64,000 nt of DNA from Strigamia acuminata (Eukaryota; Arthropoda; Chilopoda; Geophilomorpha; Linotaeniidae), in the NCBI GenBank assembly GCA_949358305.1, contig OX442318.1, positions 4,140,501 through 4,204,500 of the forward strand, read 5' to 3'. The notes beneath the pieces were generated by a model. The model was given only the letters and a program-made list of their open reading frames with translations. It ran no database searches and was not told the origin of the DNA. Made by a program: the position numbers and the translations under genes. This document shows, piece after piece, positions 35,701 to 46,358 of the stretch (position 1 is the stretch's first letter; each line of letters begins with the position of its first letter).

Positions 35701-38048
35701 TCAAATACGACTCGCAATTTCGTGGTGACGCGTTCCTCTTTGATCACCGGACTGTGTGGCATGTAGTATACTGGTCCAGTTGAAGTTTGGTTTGGTATCT
35801 CTTCAACAATTCCCATTTTTAACTGTTCATCAATGACTTTCTTGTATTCCAAGTAGAGGTTTGGCTGCTTTCGAAAACGACGAATCAGCGACATGATGCG
35901 TTGTTCAGCTCCTCTGTAGTTGTCATCCAACTGGTTGGTGTCCACTATCCACGGCAGTTCCACGGAATATTTCGAACCCGTCCATTTGATGGTTTTCTCA
36001 AATTTTTGTAACGTTTCTGCGTCGTCGTTGGTTTCGACCGACTCGTGGCGTACTCCAATCGGTTCCAGTTCCCACATCCGGCGCAAAAAGTCATCTGTCG
36101 ATGGGGTAAGTGTAATTTTGTTTATTCTTACCGGTGCAGCAATAACTCTTGTTCCATTTGTGGTCTGTCCATGTAAAGTCCAGCCAAATTTTGTTTTCAC
36201 TGCAATTAGATTTTCTTCTAAATATTCAGTTTGACCTGTCATTACACGCCAGTAATGATCCACTCCAATCAGCAAATCCACTTCTTTTGAATGCAACGCG
36301 ACTTGTTTGCAGGCCACCTCGATTTTCCTTCGTTGTAACTCTGCCCTAAGTTGTCCATTTGGTTGCTCTCCGGGCGTGGATGTGACGTGGGCAGTCTCAA
36401 TGGCCTCGATCGTGACAGCGGGTGACTTCGAATTGGCGGGGCTGAGAATCAATTCGACTCTGTTGCGTATTTCCGACCTCGGCTCTTGTCCAAACACGGC
36501 CAAATTGATGGTTTCTGTTCCTAGAATTTTTAAGTTCAGTTTTTTCACCAATTCAGACCGTATGAAGGTGCGCTGGGCTCCTCCATCGATGTAGCACACT
36601 CCCAACGTGGACAGTTTTGGTCCGGCCATTTTCACCATCTGTACCATCAAAAATTCGGACTTGGGTGGGCAGGTGGTGACCACTGAGTTGGAATGGACGA
36701 TCTCCTCGGCGACCTCCGTAGGTTTTGGAGTGTCGCATATGTGGGTGTGATGTGTTCCTTCACAGCTGTAGCACTTCATTCGGGTCCTGCACTCCTCAGT
36801 CTTGTGGGGCACTTTTCCCAAGCATCGCAGGCAAATTCCCTTTTTTTGCAGCTTTTTGCGTCTCTCCTCCATCGTGAGCGGACATCTTTTTCGGTTATGT
36901 TCTGTGGAATCACAAAATTGGCATTTTATTATCATTACCGACAATTGTGATGCTGATCCAGATCGAGGCTCCTTTTCTTTTCGTTTGAATTTCCCCTTAT
37001 TGTTGTGGGCGTTATCCGTGAATGACGATTTGTTTGTTGTCGCGTCAGGCCTTGTTTGTGTTTTCAACATGTCGTATTTGGCGTGTTTGGCGATGTAGTT
37101 GCCCAGCCAATCCATCAATCTCGTTATCGACCTCTCTCCATCACAGTCCTTGTCGTACTCCATAATCACGTTGCGTGGTATAGCGGACGACAGCACGGGG
37201 AAAATGGTACGCTGAATTTCTGCTAGGGGCACCTCGATGTTCGCCAAATTTTCGATGTTGATCTCCACGTGCCTGTGCAGCTTCTGGAGTCCAATCCTAT
37301 CTCGGTCGCTGTTGACTAAAGGTAGATTGATTAAATTTGACAAATATTTATTCTCAAGAACGATCTTGTCGCCATATTTTTTCTGTAGGCGCGTAATCGC
37401 GATAATATAATTGCCAGCTGTAATCTCCAGCGCCTTGATGTCATCCAACGCCTCTCCAACCAAATATGTTCGTAAATGTAACAGTTTATGTGTTGCATCC
37501 AGTTGTTCGTCGTCGCCAACTTGGATGGAAAATGTTTTCCAGAATCCTCCCCACTCCTCCGGTTTACGCCCGTCGAATTTGGGTATTTCCAGCGGTTTAC
37601 GTTTGATGAACGTTTGGCTGTTGGTCGGGGTCGCACGTGGCGTCGCCGCCGTCACTGCTGCGGTAATGGCCGCCGCCAGTGCGTCGATGTTCGCCGCCGG
37701 TTGAGCGTCCGCGCTCGGTCGTAAATTCTGGGGCGGAACGGGTGGATAATTTATTTGATTATACCTGTTCAAACTTGCTCTTGATGCTGCCAAACGGTCC
37801 TCCAGTGCGTCGAGTGCCTGCACGGTGTCGTCGATTTCCTGGTCGCTTTTTGCTAAGTCCAGGGTGGCGTCGAATGACAGTTGCGCTCGTTTCTGCTTTT
37901 GGTCGAGCTGTTGCAGCCATAATTCGATTGTGGCTTGCGGAATCGCAGCTCGCCCGTTCAGCGCGGTGGTGACCGTGGTCATCAGTGTGTCGGTGACCAA
38001 CATGGCCGCCTGGAAGGCTCTGTTCTTCAACTCGAAGCTTCTCACCAT
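32760..38048 (-). CDS. BEL/Pao gag-pol polyprotein, 1762 aa
   Basis: Single uninterrupted frame. Approximate residues: Gag with coiled-coil-like start (1-330); zinc-knuckle region with C-x2-C-x4-H-x4-C and further Cys/His sets (376-438); aspartic protease with [11 protein letters not shown] (487-497); reverse transcriptase from about 700, with VVFDAS, the catalytic YVDD (906-909); RNase H with CDAS (1081) and WTDS (1151); integrase with an H-H-C-C zinc site (1387-1427) and D-D-E residues in GVDF (about 1459), YSDN (about 1519) and FWER (about 1569); C-terminal DNA-binding segment. The protease active triad is D-G-G rather than the usual D-S/T-G, which may lower or abolish activity. The start Met at 38046-38048 lies 35 bases after the primer site. 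Confidence 0.95.
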   Translation of the reverse strand: MVRSFELKNRAFQAAMLVTDTLMTTVTTALNGRAAIPQATIELWLQQLDQKQKRAQLSFDATLDLAKSDQEIDDTVQALDALEDRLAASRASLNRYNQINYPPVPPQNLRPSADAQPAANIDALAAAITAAVTAATPRATPTNSQTFIKRKPLEIPKFDGRKPEEWGGFWKTFSIQVGDDEQLDATHKLLHLRTYLVGEALDDIKALEITAGNYIIAITRLQKKYGDKIVLENKYLSNLINLPLVNSDRDRIGLQKLHRHVEINIENLANIEVPLAEIQRTIFPVLSSAIPRNVIMEYDKDCDGERSITRLMDWLGNYIAKHAKYDMLKTQTRPDATTNKSSFTDNAHNNKGKFKRKEKEPRSGSASQLSVMIIKCQFCDSTEHNRKRCPLTMEERRKKLQKKGICLRCLGKVPHKTEECRTRMKCYSCEGTHHTHICDTPKPTEVAEEIVHSNSVVTTCPPKSEFLMVQMVKMAGPKLSTLGVCYIDGGAQRTFIRSELVKKLNLKILGTETINLAVFGQEPRSEIRNRVELILSPANSKSPAVTIEAIETAHVTSTPGEQPNGQLRAELQRRKIEVACKQVALHSKEVDLLIGVDHYWRVMTGQTEYLEENLIAVKTKFGWTLHGQTTNGTRVIAAPVRINKITLTPSTDDFLRRMWELEPIGVRHESVETNDDAETLQKFEKTIKWTGSKYSVELPWIVDTNQLDDNYRGAEQRIMSLIRRFRKQPNLYLEYKKVIDEQLKMGIVEEIPNQTSTGPVYYMPHSPVIKEERVTTKLRVVFDASSHRKGYLSLNDCLSKGINFLPSLIFILLGFRLGRVAMIGDIKKAFHMIEIALKDRDATRFFWIDECWDGIGKALLKVLRQTRVLFGATPSPFLLSATIRHHLRKYEKKYPETVKLLLRCLYVDDFISSLKTVAQALMTFRQSNLIFAAAGMELAKWQTNSPELRTEFREECPSDATLTSNEDTKVLGIRWNPNLDELGLAVVETCPPSKKTTKREVIKITAQIFDPLGFATPFTVTARMFFQSLWLRNLPWDDELDNELRADWKKWTDQIPTLRKIQIPRWLGQDEFDQCEVHIFCDASPKAYGAVAYIQNSNGDLIETNFILSKCRVAPVKPLTLPRLKLMGALVAVRLSDQIKELMTPGEIFFWTDSQICLHWIKNTSKRPPTFVHNRVLEIREKSKIEEWRHVPGVENPADRLTRGMDAEALITEQLWWQGPDWLRGSRRDWPNLPTEPVEEDDETTETHVEVVQTAVTNIFPFARFGSFSKAIRTLAWVYRFADNAGKRQTDASQRGRGPLTAAEIKRAKFSLIRIAQSDAYGQEINQLRDGRQIQRDSKLRDLNPQLNEMGLIELQTRLQKSRDLYTAVQPLILPPNHKLTKLILQHSHLQVLHCGLTATLSKFRELYWTPSARRTLKSILDKCVVCKKIQGRLMREVPGPLPADRTTKCQPFAVTGVDFAGPIIIKGRTTKAYIALFTCATIRAVHLELVPSLSTTDFLGAFERFISRRGLPKTIYSDNGSTFHRANLELSSLLRSTKDEAFQNYLAQKGIEWKFIVENAPWWGGFWERMVQTVKRCLKKVIGSAHLNFYQFGTFLAQTEAVINRRPITYVYEKPSEAEPLTPAHFLTGTMQTHLPDSGSTEILEPTQKEFVRQWQYQQRMLLTFWSRWSREYLKDLKVQTGKSDKRELQIDDVVIIEEQFKPRLKWKMGRVVEVRRGRDDKVRSCELVLADGGKLRRPVQRLVWLEVRLGDPPAGSVKIG

Positions 38049-38083
38049 TTTGTTTAAATTGGATTAAATGGGAAATTAAATAC

Positions 38084-38101
38084 TCCCGGGTTTCGGCACC
38101 A
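38084..38101 (-). promoter_or_regulatory. BEL/Pao primer-binding site
   Basis: On the minus strand TGGTGCCGAAACCCGGGA lies one base after the 5' LTR. The leading TGG pairs with the CCA end of a tRNA, as expected for priming of minus-strand synthesis. I did not assign the tRNA. Confidence 0.8.
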
Positions 38102-38102
38102 A

Positions 38103-38717
38103 TGTTAAATTTGCATAAGTTTAAATCAATACAAATCTACCAAACAAATTTCCAAAGTCCTGGATACAAGTGGATGAATAAAGTTGAGATGGTGGTGAAA
38201 TTCAAAGATGGCGTTGGAGCAAAGTAAAAGCACAACCACACGTTTTAGAGGTAAAAGGTACACTGGTCTTTATTCAATTATTTACACAAAAGGAAAAAGT
38301 AAAGAATGCAGATGACACGCTCTGAGCACCAATGGAAACGGTGCACACAAATTTGGAAAAACCCCACCAATTAAAAGATTAACGTGGGGACAAGAACCTT
38401 GTACAAACTAGAACAGGTCAATACACTCAAATGACAAATGGTAATTAATAATAAAAGTGTTACATCTTCAAATCAAAACATAATATTGAAGCCTAAATAT
38501 GAGAAACAATAAAATCAGCAAATCAATGTTAAATTCAAATCAAATATCAAAATCAATAATGTTATTATACAACACCTCAAAGCAATGTAAAAAATGGCAA
38601 ATAAAATTACCCAATCACCAATATAGAAAGGAATAACAAATCAAGGTGGAAAATAGAAATACAAATGGCAATTTAAATAATGGTTTATTTAACCCGTAAA
38701 ATCACCCGATTTTCACA
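38103..38717 (-). repeat. 5' LTR of the BEL/Pao element
   Basis: Same 615 bp as 32161-32775; the one difference noticed is A for T near 38165. It should contain the promoter for gag-pol transcription toward lower coordinates. Confidence 0.93.
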
Positions 38718-38912
38718 TAAACTCACATAATTGTACGGATCATTGAATGTGGTAAATTTGTAAGTCAATATCTGACAGGGTTGTGGTCATGTGCATTTAT
38801 TTTCAACATCGGTTGATGAATGAATTTTGTAATACAATGTGCGCACATCTTTGGCCATTCATGAAGAATTGCACTGAATCATGTTCTCCTTGGTGGCAAA
38901 GGGCATACTAGC
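38718..38912 (-). pseudogene. upstream half of the exon 11 relic cut by BEL/Pao
   Basis: Reads MPFATKENMIQCNSS, stop, MAKDVRTLYYKIHSSTDVEN, KCT, stop, PQPCQILTYKFTTFND, clearly homologous to gene A exon 11, with two stop codons. It joins 31949-32160 once the retrotransposon and one TAAAC copy are ignored. Confidence 0.85.
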
Positions 38913-39347
38913 AAAAGCAATGCAAAAGGGACTGTTTATAAGGGAGGGATTGAACATGATATACTCAAGTATTAATTGCTGTGTTTGTACTTGTACATTA
39001 CTTGCTGTCTCACTAATTTAGACAAGCATTAAATTATTGATGAGAATCTGCTTTTAGTTGCGGGAGCGAAAGGGTTGAATACTTGTAAGCAGGCGTGGTT
39101 AAAGTTAAAACAGAAGTGCCCGAGTAAAGTTTTTAATAGTATAAAGCGAACGTAGGCGCCAGGTGGCGCTACAAACATGTGTCACCACAGATTACATCAA
39201 TAATTATTCGAGATTTTCTAATAATTGTGTAAAATATTTTTGGGGACCTGTAGAAAACTTTTGAAACTTTGAGTGCGCCGCGAAAAGAAAACGGTTTAGC
39301 TGATTACGAAAATAAAAAATTGTTACAATTTTGTTTGTGGGTTTAGG

Positions 39348-42300
39348 TTATTGACAAGAATTGTTGCAGATTTGTAAAAAAAAATGTATTCCAGTTAAGA
39401 CGGACAAACCGAGAGCGAGACTGAGAGTGTTGCCGATGTCAGAAACCAAGGCAACAAAAGAATATTTATATTCTTCAACAATTGTTTCTATCTTGTTTGA
39501 CGGGAAAACAAAAATAACGGATGTCGAATCAAATATCATTGGTGGTGCACTGAATTCATTGATCTTGTAGAACGCTTGTTTACAAGGACGATTGCACAAA
39601 CATTCCTTCTGAACATTGGTGTTGGTGCGTATTTCATAGTACAATGTTCGCACGGCTTTGGCTGTTGACGAAGAGTTGCAGAAAGTGAGGCCTTTCTTCA
39701 TTGCAAATGGCATGCTATTGGATGAATAAAATGATAAATAAAAATTAGGGTTAAGTTGTTGCATACTTGTGTGGGTTATTGTTTTACCTGCACAGTTGTT
39801 TGCTGTTCATTTTGTTTTGCAAACAGCGGCTTTTACAGATGTAATAGTCTGTTGTGTTTTGATTGCAGCTTTTGGATTTTGTGTTGAGAAAATGCATCTG
39901 GAGTTTAAATATATTTTAATAGTTTACAAGATCAAAGTCACGTGATTGAATTTATCTTTATACATTTTCTTTGGTTAACAAAGATGAGGTTAGCATTGAA
40001 GAAGGGAGCGCTGAATTGAAATCGTATGAAAAATTTGGATCTTCAACTGGTGTGATGTAAGCCTATTGTAAAAAATGTGCAAGTTTAGATTGTGTGGATT
40101 ATTTTGAACTTACGTATGTAAAATCCGGTTTGCATGAGGGGTCTTTCATTTCTGGTATATAATCTCCAAACATTGTGAAAAATCGATATTTTACAGGACC
40201 TGATTTCAAATATAAATTTTTAAATTCTGTTTTTATCTCTTTAGAAGAAAGAAAAATTACCGAAGGAATGTTTAACACATGTACCGTGTGGATTTGGGAG
40301 TGGAGTGTAAGTTCGAACATCAAATATGTCTCCGGAAAATGGATTCTGCAAATTTTAAAGCCAGGAGATAGAAATGCTAGCTCAAAAAAATCGAGTTTCA
40401 AATGGTTAAATTTACTTACAATCATGTTGATGATGCTAGAGCTTAAAGGTTCCAAATAGGCCGTTTCCCACAGTTTAGGTACTGTTAATCCGTTCCAGTT
40501 GACAAGATCCAATAAGTCTACATTGCATTTTGTGTTATTATGATTCTGTTGTTTGAAATATTTGGTTTTCTGGTTTATTAGTTTTCCACTATGCGATCCT
40601 GCACAGATGATGATGTTTGGAAAAGTTATGTTAGCTGGATCCTCAATTGCTACAATTGTTTGAATAGGTTCATTTAAATACAGCCTGATTTTTTGTTGGA
40701 GTATTGACCCACTGAATCCATACAAACAAAGATAAACCAGTGGCTGTAGACGAGCCATGTTAGATTTTGATGTATGAGTTTTTGGAGTTTTAATGGTTTG
40801 TATGTTAGCTTCAATTCTTCTGGTTATGTTGCTTTTAGGAGTTATACGCTTCGCCATGTACCACTGAACAATAACCAAAACCAGGTTGATTAAGGAGAGA
40901 AAAGAGAGTCCTAACCAAAGTCCAAGATTGCCACCAAAGTCAGCGACCAGGCTGATGAAATCGTAGATTAAGCGTTCTTTCACAATTGTCATGTGGATGT
41001 CAAGCAGGTGTATAGTATTTGAAGATATGTCACTTTCGCTACGTTCCATCCGAAATGTCGGATGAACATGTGTAATTTCACAGCTCCTGGTACAACCACA
41101 GTCAGGTTCAGGTGTTGGTGATACCATATCATTCATGTTTTGTTTAAACATTTTTAAAGTTTCTTTAGAATTATTACAGAGCTCAAGGTGATGTCCTCTG
41201 GAAAATCTTGGCATGTAGGGTAACCTGTCAAATATATTAAGATACCTCAGTAAGATTTTTAAGGAAAATTAGAACAGTGTTCAACATTGCAGTCATCTTG
41301 ATCATACTCTTAGGATGGAGGAACGTAAGGCCTAGTTTGTCGGTTTGAGGAACAATTGTGTTAAATGCTACAAATTGTATTGTTTGTTGTTGCTAGTGCT
41401 AATTGTTGGAAACTTTGTAAAACAAGCTCTTTTGAGAGTGCATCTGGTCTTTTATTGTTTGCAATTAATGTATTTCGTAATTGACTTGCCAACAATGATT
41501 TTTGCCCATTAATGTTTCAGTGCATCTTTTGCCACATTCTACGTATTCCTCGAGTGGTACACAGGGCTGACTTCTGGTGTCTATTAAATGATGCTGAAAC
41601 ATAAATATTTAGTAAGTCAATAACAGAATCCACCTGAACAAATTTAACAGTCACCTCTTTTAAACGGAATCCAACTTTGGTATTCGTTGAAGCTGATGTT
41701 ATCGGATATCCATATTGGAAATCAAATGGGAATGTCACTCCTATCTGAAATTAAGCATATTGAAATCATCAGTTCTCAATTCACTAAAATAATCCACTTT
41801 TTGTCATCGACTGGTTGTTTTGCCAGGCCCGTTTCTGGAGTATTGTGCGCTTTTTTGCTTGTGGTACCATCAACCCACTCCTACATGCTAAGCTTAGAGA
41901 GGGTGTGAGGCAGGGAATTTGGAGGGAGTTTCTCCCTTTCTTAGTTTTAGAAATTTGTGATTTTGGATCATAGTTTTGGATTGGTGTTGAGGGTTTGGGG
42001 CAGGGGGCGGATTAAACTTTTAGGGGGCCCGAGAAAAATCTTTTTCTGGGTCCCTTGTAGCAAAAACTAAAACCGTATAATTAATTTTCAGGCCTAACAT
42101 TGGATTTCCCAGCGAAACATTGGATTTCCCAGCGTAACATTGGATTTGCCAGTGTAACATTGGTTTTTCTGGCTTAAAATTTGTATTTCTATGGCCTAAA
42201 ATAGGATTTTCCAGCATAACATTGGTTTTTCAGGCTTAACATTTGTATTTCTCTGGCCTGAAATTGGATTTTCTGGCCTGAAATTGGACTTTCTGTCCTG

Positions 42301-44436
42301 AAATTGGATTTTCTGGCCTGAAATTGGACTTTCTGGCCTGAAATTAGATTTTCTGACCTGAAATTGGATTTTCTGGCCTGAAATTGGATTTTCTGGCCTG
42401 AAATTGGATTTTCTGGCCTGAAATTGGATTTTCTGGCCTGAAATTGGATTTTCTGGCCTGAAATTGGATTTTCTGGCCTGAAATTGGATTTTCTGGCCTG
42501 AAATTGGATTTTCTGGCCTGGAATTGGATTTTCTGGCCTGAAATTGGATTTTCTGGCCTGGAATTGGATTTTCTGGCCTGAAATTGGATTTTCTGGCCTG
42601 AAATTGGATTTTGTGGCCTGAAATTGGATTTTCTGGCCTGAAATTGGATTTTCTGGCCTGAAATTGGATTTTCTGGCCTGAAATTGGATTTTCTGGCCTG
42701 AAATTGGATTTTCTGGCCTGAAATTGGATTTTCTGGCCTGAAATTGGATTTTCTGGCCTGAAATTGGATTTTCTGGCCTGAAATTGGATTTTCAGGCCTG
42801 AAATTGGATTTTCTGGCCTGAAATTGGATTTTCTGGCCTGAAATTGGATTTTCTGGCCTGAAATTGGATTTTCTGGCCTGAAATTGGATTTTCTGGCCTG
42901 AAATTGGATTTTCTGGCCTGAAATTGGATTTTCTGGCCTGAAATTGGATTTTCTGGCCTGAAATTGGATTTTCTGGCCTGAAATTGGATTTTCTGGCCTG
43001 AAATTGGATTTTCTGGCCTGAAATTGGATTTTCTGGCCTGAAATTGGATTTTCTGGCCTGAAATTGGATTTTCTGGCCTGAAATTGGATTTTCTGGCCTG
43101 AAATTGGATTTTCTGGCCTGAAATTGGATTTTCTGGCCTGAAATTGGATTTTCTGGCCTGAAATTGGATTTTCTGGCCTGAAATTGGATTTTCTGGCCTG
43201 AAATTGGATTTTCTGGCCTGAAATTGGATTTTCTGGCCTGAAATTGGATTTTCTGGCCTGAAATTGGATTTTCTGGCCTGAAATTGGATTTTCTGGCCTG
43301 AAATTGGATTTTCTGGCCTGAAATTGGATTTTCTGGCCTGAAATTGGATTTTCTGGCCTGAAATTGGATTTTCTGGCCTGAAATTGGATTTTCTGGCCTG
43401 AAATTGGATTTTCTGGCCTGAAATTGGATTTTCTGGCCTGAAATTGGATTTTCTGGCCTGAAATTGGATTTTCTGGCCTGAAATTGGATTTTCTGGTTTA
43501 AAATTGAATTTTCTGGTTTAATTTTTTTTCTTGGTTCAAGATCTAACTGAGACAAAGCAGTCATAAATATTTACAAAAAGGAGAGACCAATGTTGGCACT
43601 CGGAGGGAAGAGTATTTACTAGGGTTATGGATGGTCCTGGTATCAATTCTGGTATTTTAAAATCGTTTTGTAATCTTGTACTCATTTCCGAACCATGCAG
43701 TATATTTCTTACTGTAATTGAAAGCTGAATGTAACTTATTTAAAAATGTCTACAGTAATTCTGGCAACTGACCTTTCAATCTGGTACATGTACCTCTTGG
43801 CATTAATTCTAATGTCAGAGTGTAGTTCAGAGGAAAGGGTGTCTGAAATTACAATAGAAGAGGTTTACATTAAATATTAACGAATAGTCACAATCTGAGA
43901 AAAATTTATTGGCAGATTTGTGCCAAATGGATGATCCATAAACATCCAGTTATAAACTTACTTTACGATGTGTTTCTGCATATGTAAGTACACGCTGAGT
44001 TATATGGAAACTGTAGTTTAAATTCCATAATTTAGTGAGATCAACATCTGCTCGTGTTATTAATTTATCCAAAGGATTCAGAGCATCTGTTTGAAGTATT
44101 TCTTCTCCGAGCATCTTGTAGTAATCCACAACATACTTATTTAGTGGTATACATGTGTGTGTATCAGGAACTGGAAACTCTTCAATTTCTCTTTCGTAGA
44201 CGTCAAGTCCTTTTGGACTGGACAGATAATAAGAAATGCGGTGATACATTTGGTACGAATAAATGAGAATGCAGATGACGACTAGAAGAGCCCATAAAAC
44301 ACGAAATAGAATATTGCGATTCTTATCGATCATTGGGTGAAATTCTTGAGGGAATGCGCTTCTTTGGTCTTCTTCCGTTATTAAATGTTTTACTATTGTG
44401 CGAATTCTTTTTCGGATTCGATGATTAGCCATGACA
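39348..44436 (-). CDS. gene B: tandem two-module DEG/ENaC channel, 792 aa
   Basis: Coding exons: 43962-44432, 43773-43842, 43620-43711, 41655-41744, 41490-41593, 40420-41224, 40261-40345, 40114-40199, 39964-40062, 39788-39897, 39348-39714; 792 residues. Approximate residues: basic cytosolic N-terminus 1-40; TM1 41-62; FPVPDTHTC 86-94; cysteine-rich ectodomain ending in DCGCTRSC (about 316-323); TM2 371-393 with GGNLGLWLGLS; cytosolic linker 394-434; second TM1 435-456; FPNIIIC 476-482; second ectodomain with ECLCNRPC; second TM2 about 758-782 with LGLS. Family members conduct Na+ or mixed cations as plasma-membrane trimers; the gating stimulus cannot be read here. The His-Gly pair usual before TM1 is not seen in either module. 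Exon 5 uses a GCAAGT donor. The ATG is four bases after a TTTTACAG acceptor. Confidence 0.92.
42085..43530. repeat. 20-bp minisatellite in gene B intron 3
   Basis: The unit GAAATTGGATTTTCTGGCCT is repeated about 63 times from 42240 to 43500 with only a handful of base changes; degenerate related units extend to about 42085. Because 20 is not a multiple of 3 and the unit has no stop in minus-strand reading, a 406-codon open frame runs through it, but it lies wholly in an intron and is not evidence of a gene. Confidence 0.95.
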
Positions 44437-44451
44437 CTGTAAAACATTGTT

Positions 44452-44537
44452 ATTATTAATAAAGGGTATCCCAAAATTGATGCAAGATTTGAATTTGCCG
44501 CCATTTGTGCAGTAAATTGTTGGCAACCCTGAAACAA
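44452..44537. repeat. second copy of the 77-bp mariner-end-like repeat
   Basis: Matches 27704-27780. It lies 15 bp upstream of the exon 1 acceptor of gene B, so it may contribute to the intron or leader sequence there. Confidence 0.5.
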
Positions 44538-44807
44538 CAATGATTTGACAGCTAAGAGTTTAGGGTTCTTTCTGCTGGAATTGGATGATATTGATGTGGC
44601 TAATATGTGGTTTGGACATAGAACACCATGTTAAAAAATTTAGATATAACGAATTGTCGTTATAATGAATCGATTTTTCTTGTTACTTGCGATTCGATTT
44701 GTTAAAAAATTAAAATTAATTAATTAATGTTTTCTAAAAACAAACATAAAATTGCAAACATTAAAATTACTGCTAAAAATAAATAAAAAATTAAAGTAAA
44801 AATTTTC

Positions 44808-44878
44808 ACAGACAGCAGGATTTGAACCTGTGTGGAAATATTCCTAGTCCATTGCCTTAACCACTGGGCCACCACTAC
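44808..44878 (-). pseudogene. tRNA-like sequence (Ser/Leu type), probably SINE-derived
   Basis: On the minus strand GTAGTGGTGGCCCAGTGGTT contains an A-box (TGGCCCAGTGG) and GGTTCAAATCC is a B-box, with end segments that can pair as an acceptor stem. It lacks the long variable arm expected of tRNA-Ser and the anticodon loop is altered. A T-rich tract follows. This is more like a tRNA-derived repeat than a working gene. Confidence 0.6.
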
Positions 44879-44933
44879 AAACTATTGTTGCCTTCATGCA
44901 GGCAGTCATGTTGGTGAACAAAGTTCTGATGTC

Positions 44934-45128
44934 ATGACATCATTGAATCTCAAATGATGAAATGACATCATTGAATCTCAAATGATGAAATGACATCATT
45001 GAATCTCAAATGATGAAATGACATCATTGAATCTCAAATGATGAAATGATATCATTGAATATCAAATGATGAAATGACATCATTGAATATCAAATGATGA
45101 AATGAAATCATTGAATCTCAAATGATAA
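44934..45128. repeat. 28-bp tandem repeat, about 7 units
   Basis: The unit TGACATCATTGAATCTCAAA plus TGATGAAA recurs about seven times with few changes. ATCATTGA and TCAAATGAT within each unit are complementary, so each could form a hairpin. Confidence 0.85.
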
Positions 45129-45852
45129 AATTCAACTTGGATCTTGGAACTATTTTTTACCTACTGTAGCAACTGTTGTTTACTGTATTCATACACTAGG
45201 CCTGATTGCTCAGATTGGATGTATACACAGACAAAATAGTGCAAACTTTGAGCTCATTGTTTACATTGTTGGCTGTTTATCGAATGAAATTATTTTAGGA
45301 TCTCATTCAGCATGATATAACAATCTTTCACGTTTAATATTGCAACAATTTGTGAGTATCTTATACAGGTGCTCCCCTTGTAAACGGAAAAGTAGTTCCG
45401 TGTCAACGCATCACCTTTGTGTTGGTAATCGATCACAATGTCTGGAGTACGACTACAATTCTGGTGTTTTGAACTACATTTTTGTGCCACTACACCAGTG
45501 ATAAGGCTGGAATTAGGACAACGTTATACCAGAACTGACGAGTGAGTATACCAAAGCGTAAGCTTGTACTTACTGTTCTTCTATTCTTGCCCAACGATAT
45601 ACGAGCTATGAAGTTTTAGATGTTTTAATTTCTGTGTTCATAGAATCAATGGAGAATATAAATAATTTATATAATCGGAATGTAGAAACGCAAGTCACGC
45701 TCATTATGTCAACATTGAAATTGAATTGAATGACATTGTGTGATGATTACAAATCGGTATTTATCAATGTTCACAATAGATGGCGCTGTTTAACAAACGC
45801 GCGTAATTCAAACTCGATAAAACTAAAAAGTGTGATAAATCATTACTTTGAC
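45129..45852. other. upstream region of gene B
   Basis: Segment 45360-45560 is paralogous to 30960-31610, and 45540-45735 to 62700-62830 upstream of gene A. No coding exon can be supported; the shared upstream blocks may include promoter or leader exon sequence. Confidence 0.35.
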
Positions 45853-46292
45853 CTAGGACGATTACCTACAGGACTTCACATCCGCCATTTTTTTGAAGTC
45901 TAAGTTGTCCTGTAGAAATGTGAAGGGGGAGCAATCTGTCGTTGCATTGTTAAAACTTTTTGCGGGCAAATGGCGGACAATTGACATCCCACATTTACAT
46001 TTTTGGAGGATGTTATAACATAGTTCAAGTTTATTAAACGTTTGATTTAAAAATAATATCTAAAAATGTAATAAATAATTTTCAGATGTTATTTTTAACT
46101 TAAACATAAAATATAAATGTCCTCTAAAAATGCAAATGCGGGATGTCATGTCAGTTGTCCGCCATTTGCCTGCAAAATGACGTCATTTTGTGCCGTTTCT
46201 GCTGAATGGTGCTACAATCACAAGACAGAATCGCTTTACAGTCTAACAATGAAATTGTGCTAGATGTGAAGTTCTGTAGGTAATCGTCCTAG
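45853..46292. mobile_element. 440-bp MITE with 7-bp target duplication
   Basis: The ends CTAGGACGATTACCTACAG and CTGTAGGTAATCGTCCTAG flank inner repeats carrying GGCAAATGGCGGACAATTGA against TCAGTTGTCCGCCATTTGCC. CTTTGAC is present at 45846-45852 and again at 46293-46299. Confidence 0.75.
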
Positions 46293-46358
46293 CTTTGACA
46301 CAGTGAATAAAATATAACTATTTTATTCAATATAAATTAAGTATTACTTACTTGACAA

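Larger units (their letters stand above)
32161..38717 (-). mobile_element. complete BEL/Pao LTR retrotransposon
   Basis: Two 615-bp LTRs differ, by eye, at one base. TAAAC is duplicated at 32156-32160 and 38718-38722. One 1762-residue gag-pol frame fills the interior, and an 18-base primer-binding site follows the 5' LTR. Everything needed for movement seems intact and the LTRs hardly differ, so the insertion is recent. It interrupts an already broken channel exon, so it did no new damage to a working gene. Confidence 0.95.

Noticed and set aside
32881-38067. Many open frames on the plus strand across 32.9-38.1 kb
   Set aside because: They are the antisense shadows of the BEL/Pao polyprotein frame.
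42240-43500. Possible CRISPR array
   Set aside because: The units are directly adjacent with no unique spacers, and the DNA is animal.
42344-43564. 406-codon open frame of repeated PENPISGQKIQFQARKSNF units
   Set aside because: It is the minisatellite read in a stop-free unit of 20 bp; all three frames are open for the same reason and it lies inside an intron of gene B.
44808-44878. Functional tRNA-Ser gene
   Set aside because: The variable arm and anticodon loop are degenerate although the A and B boxes remain, so I called it tRNA-derived.
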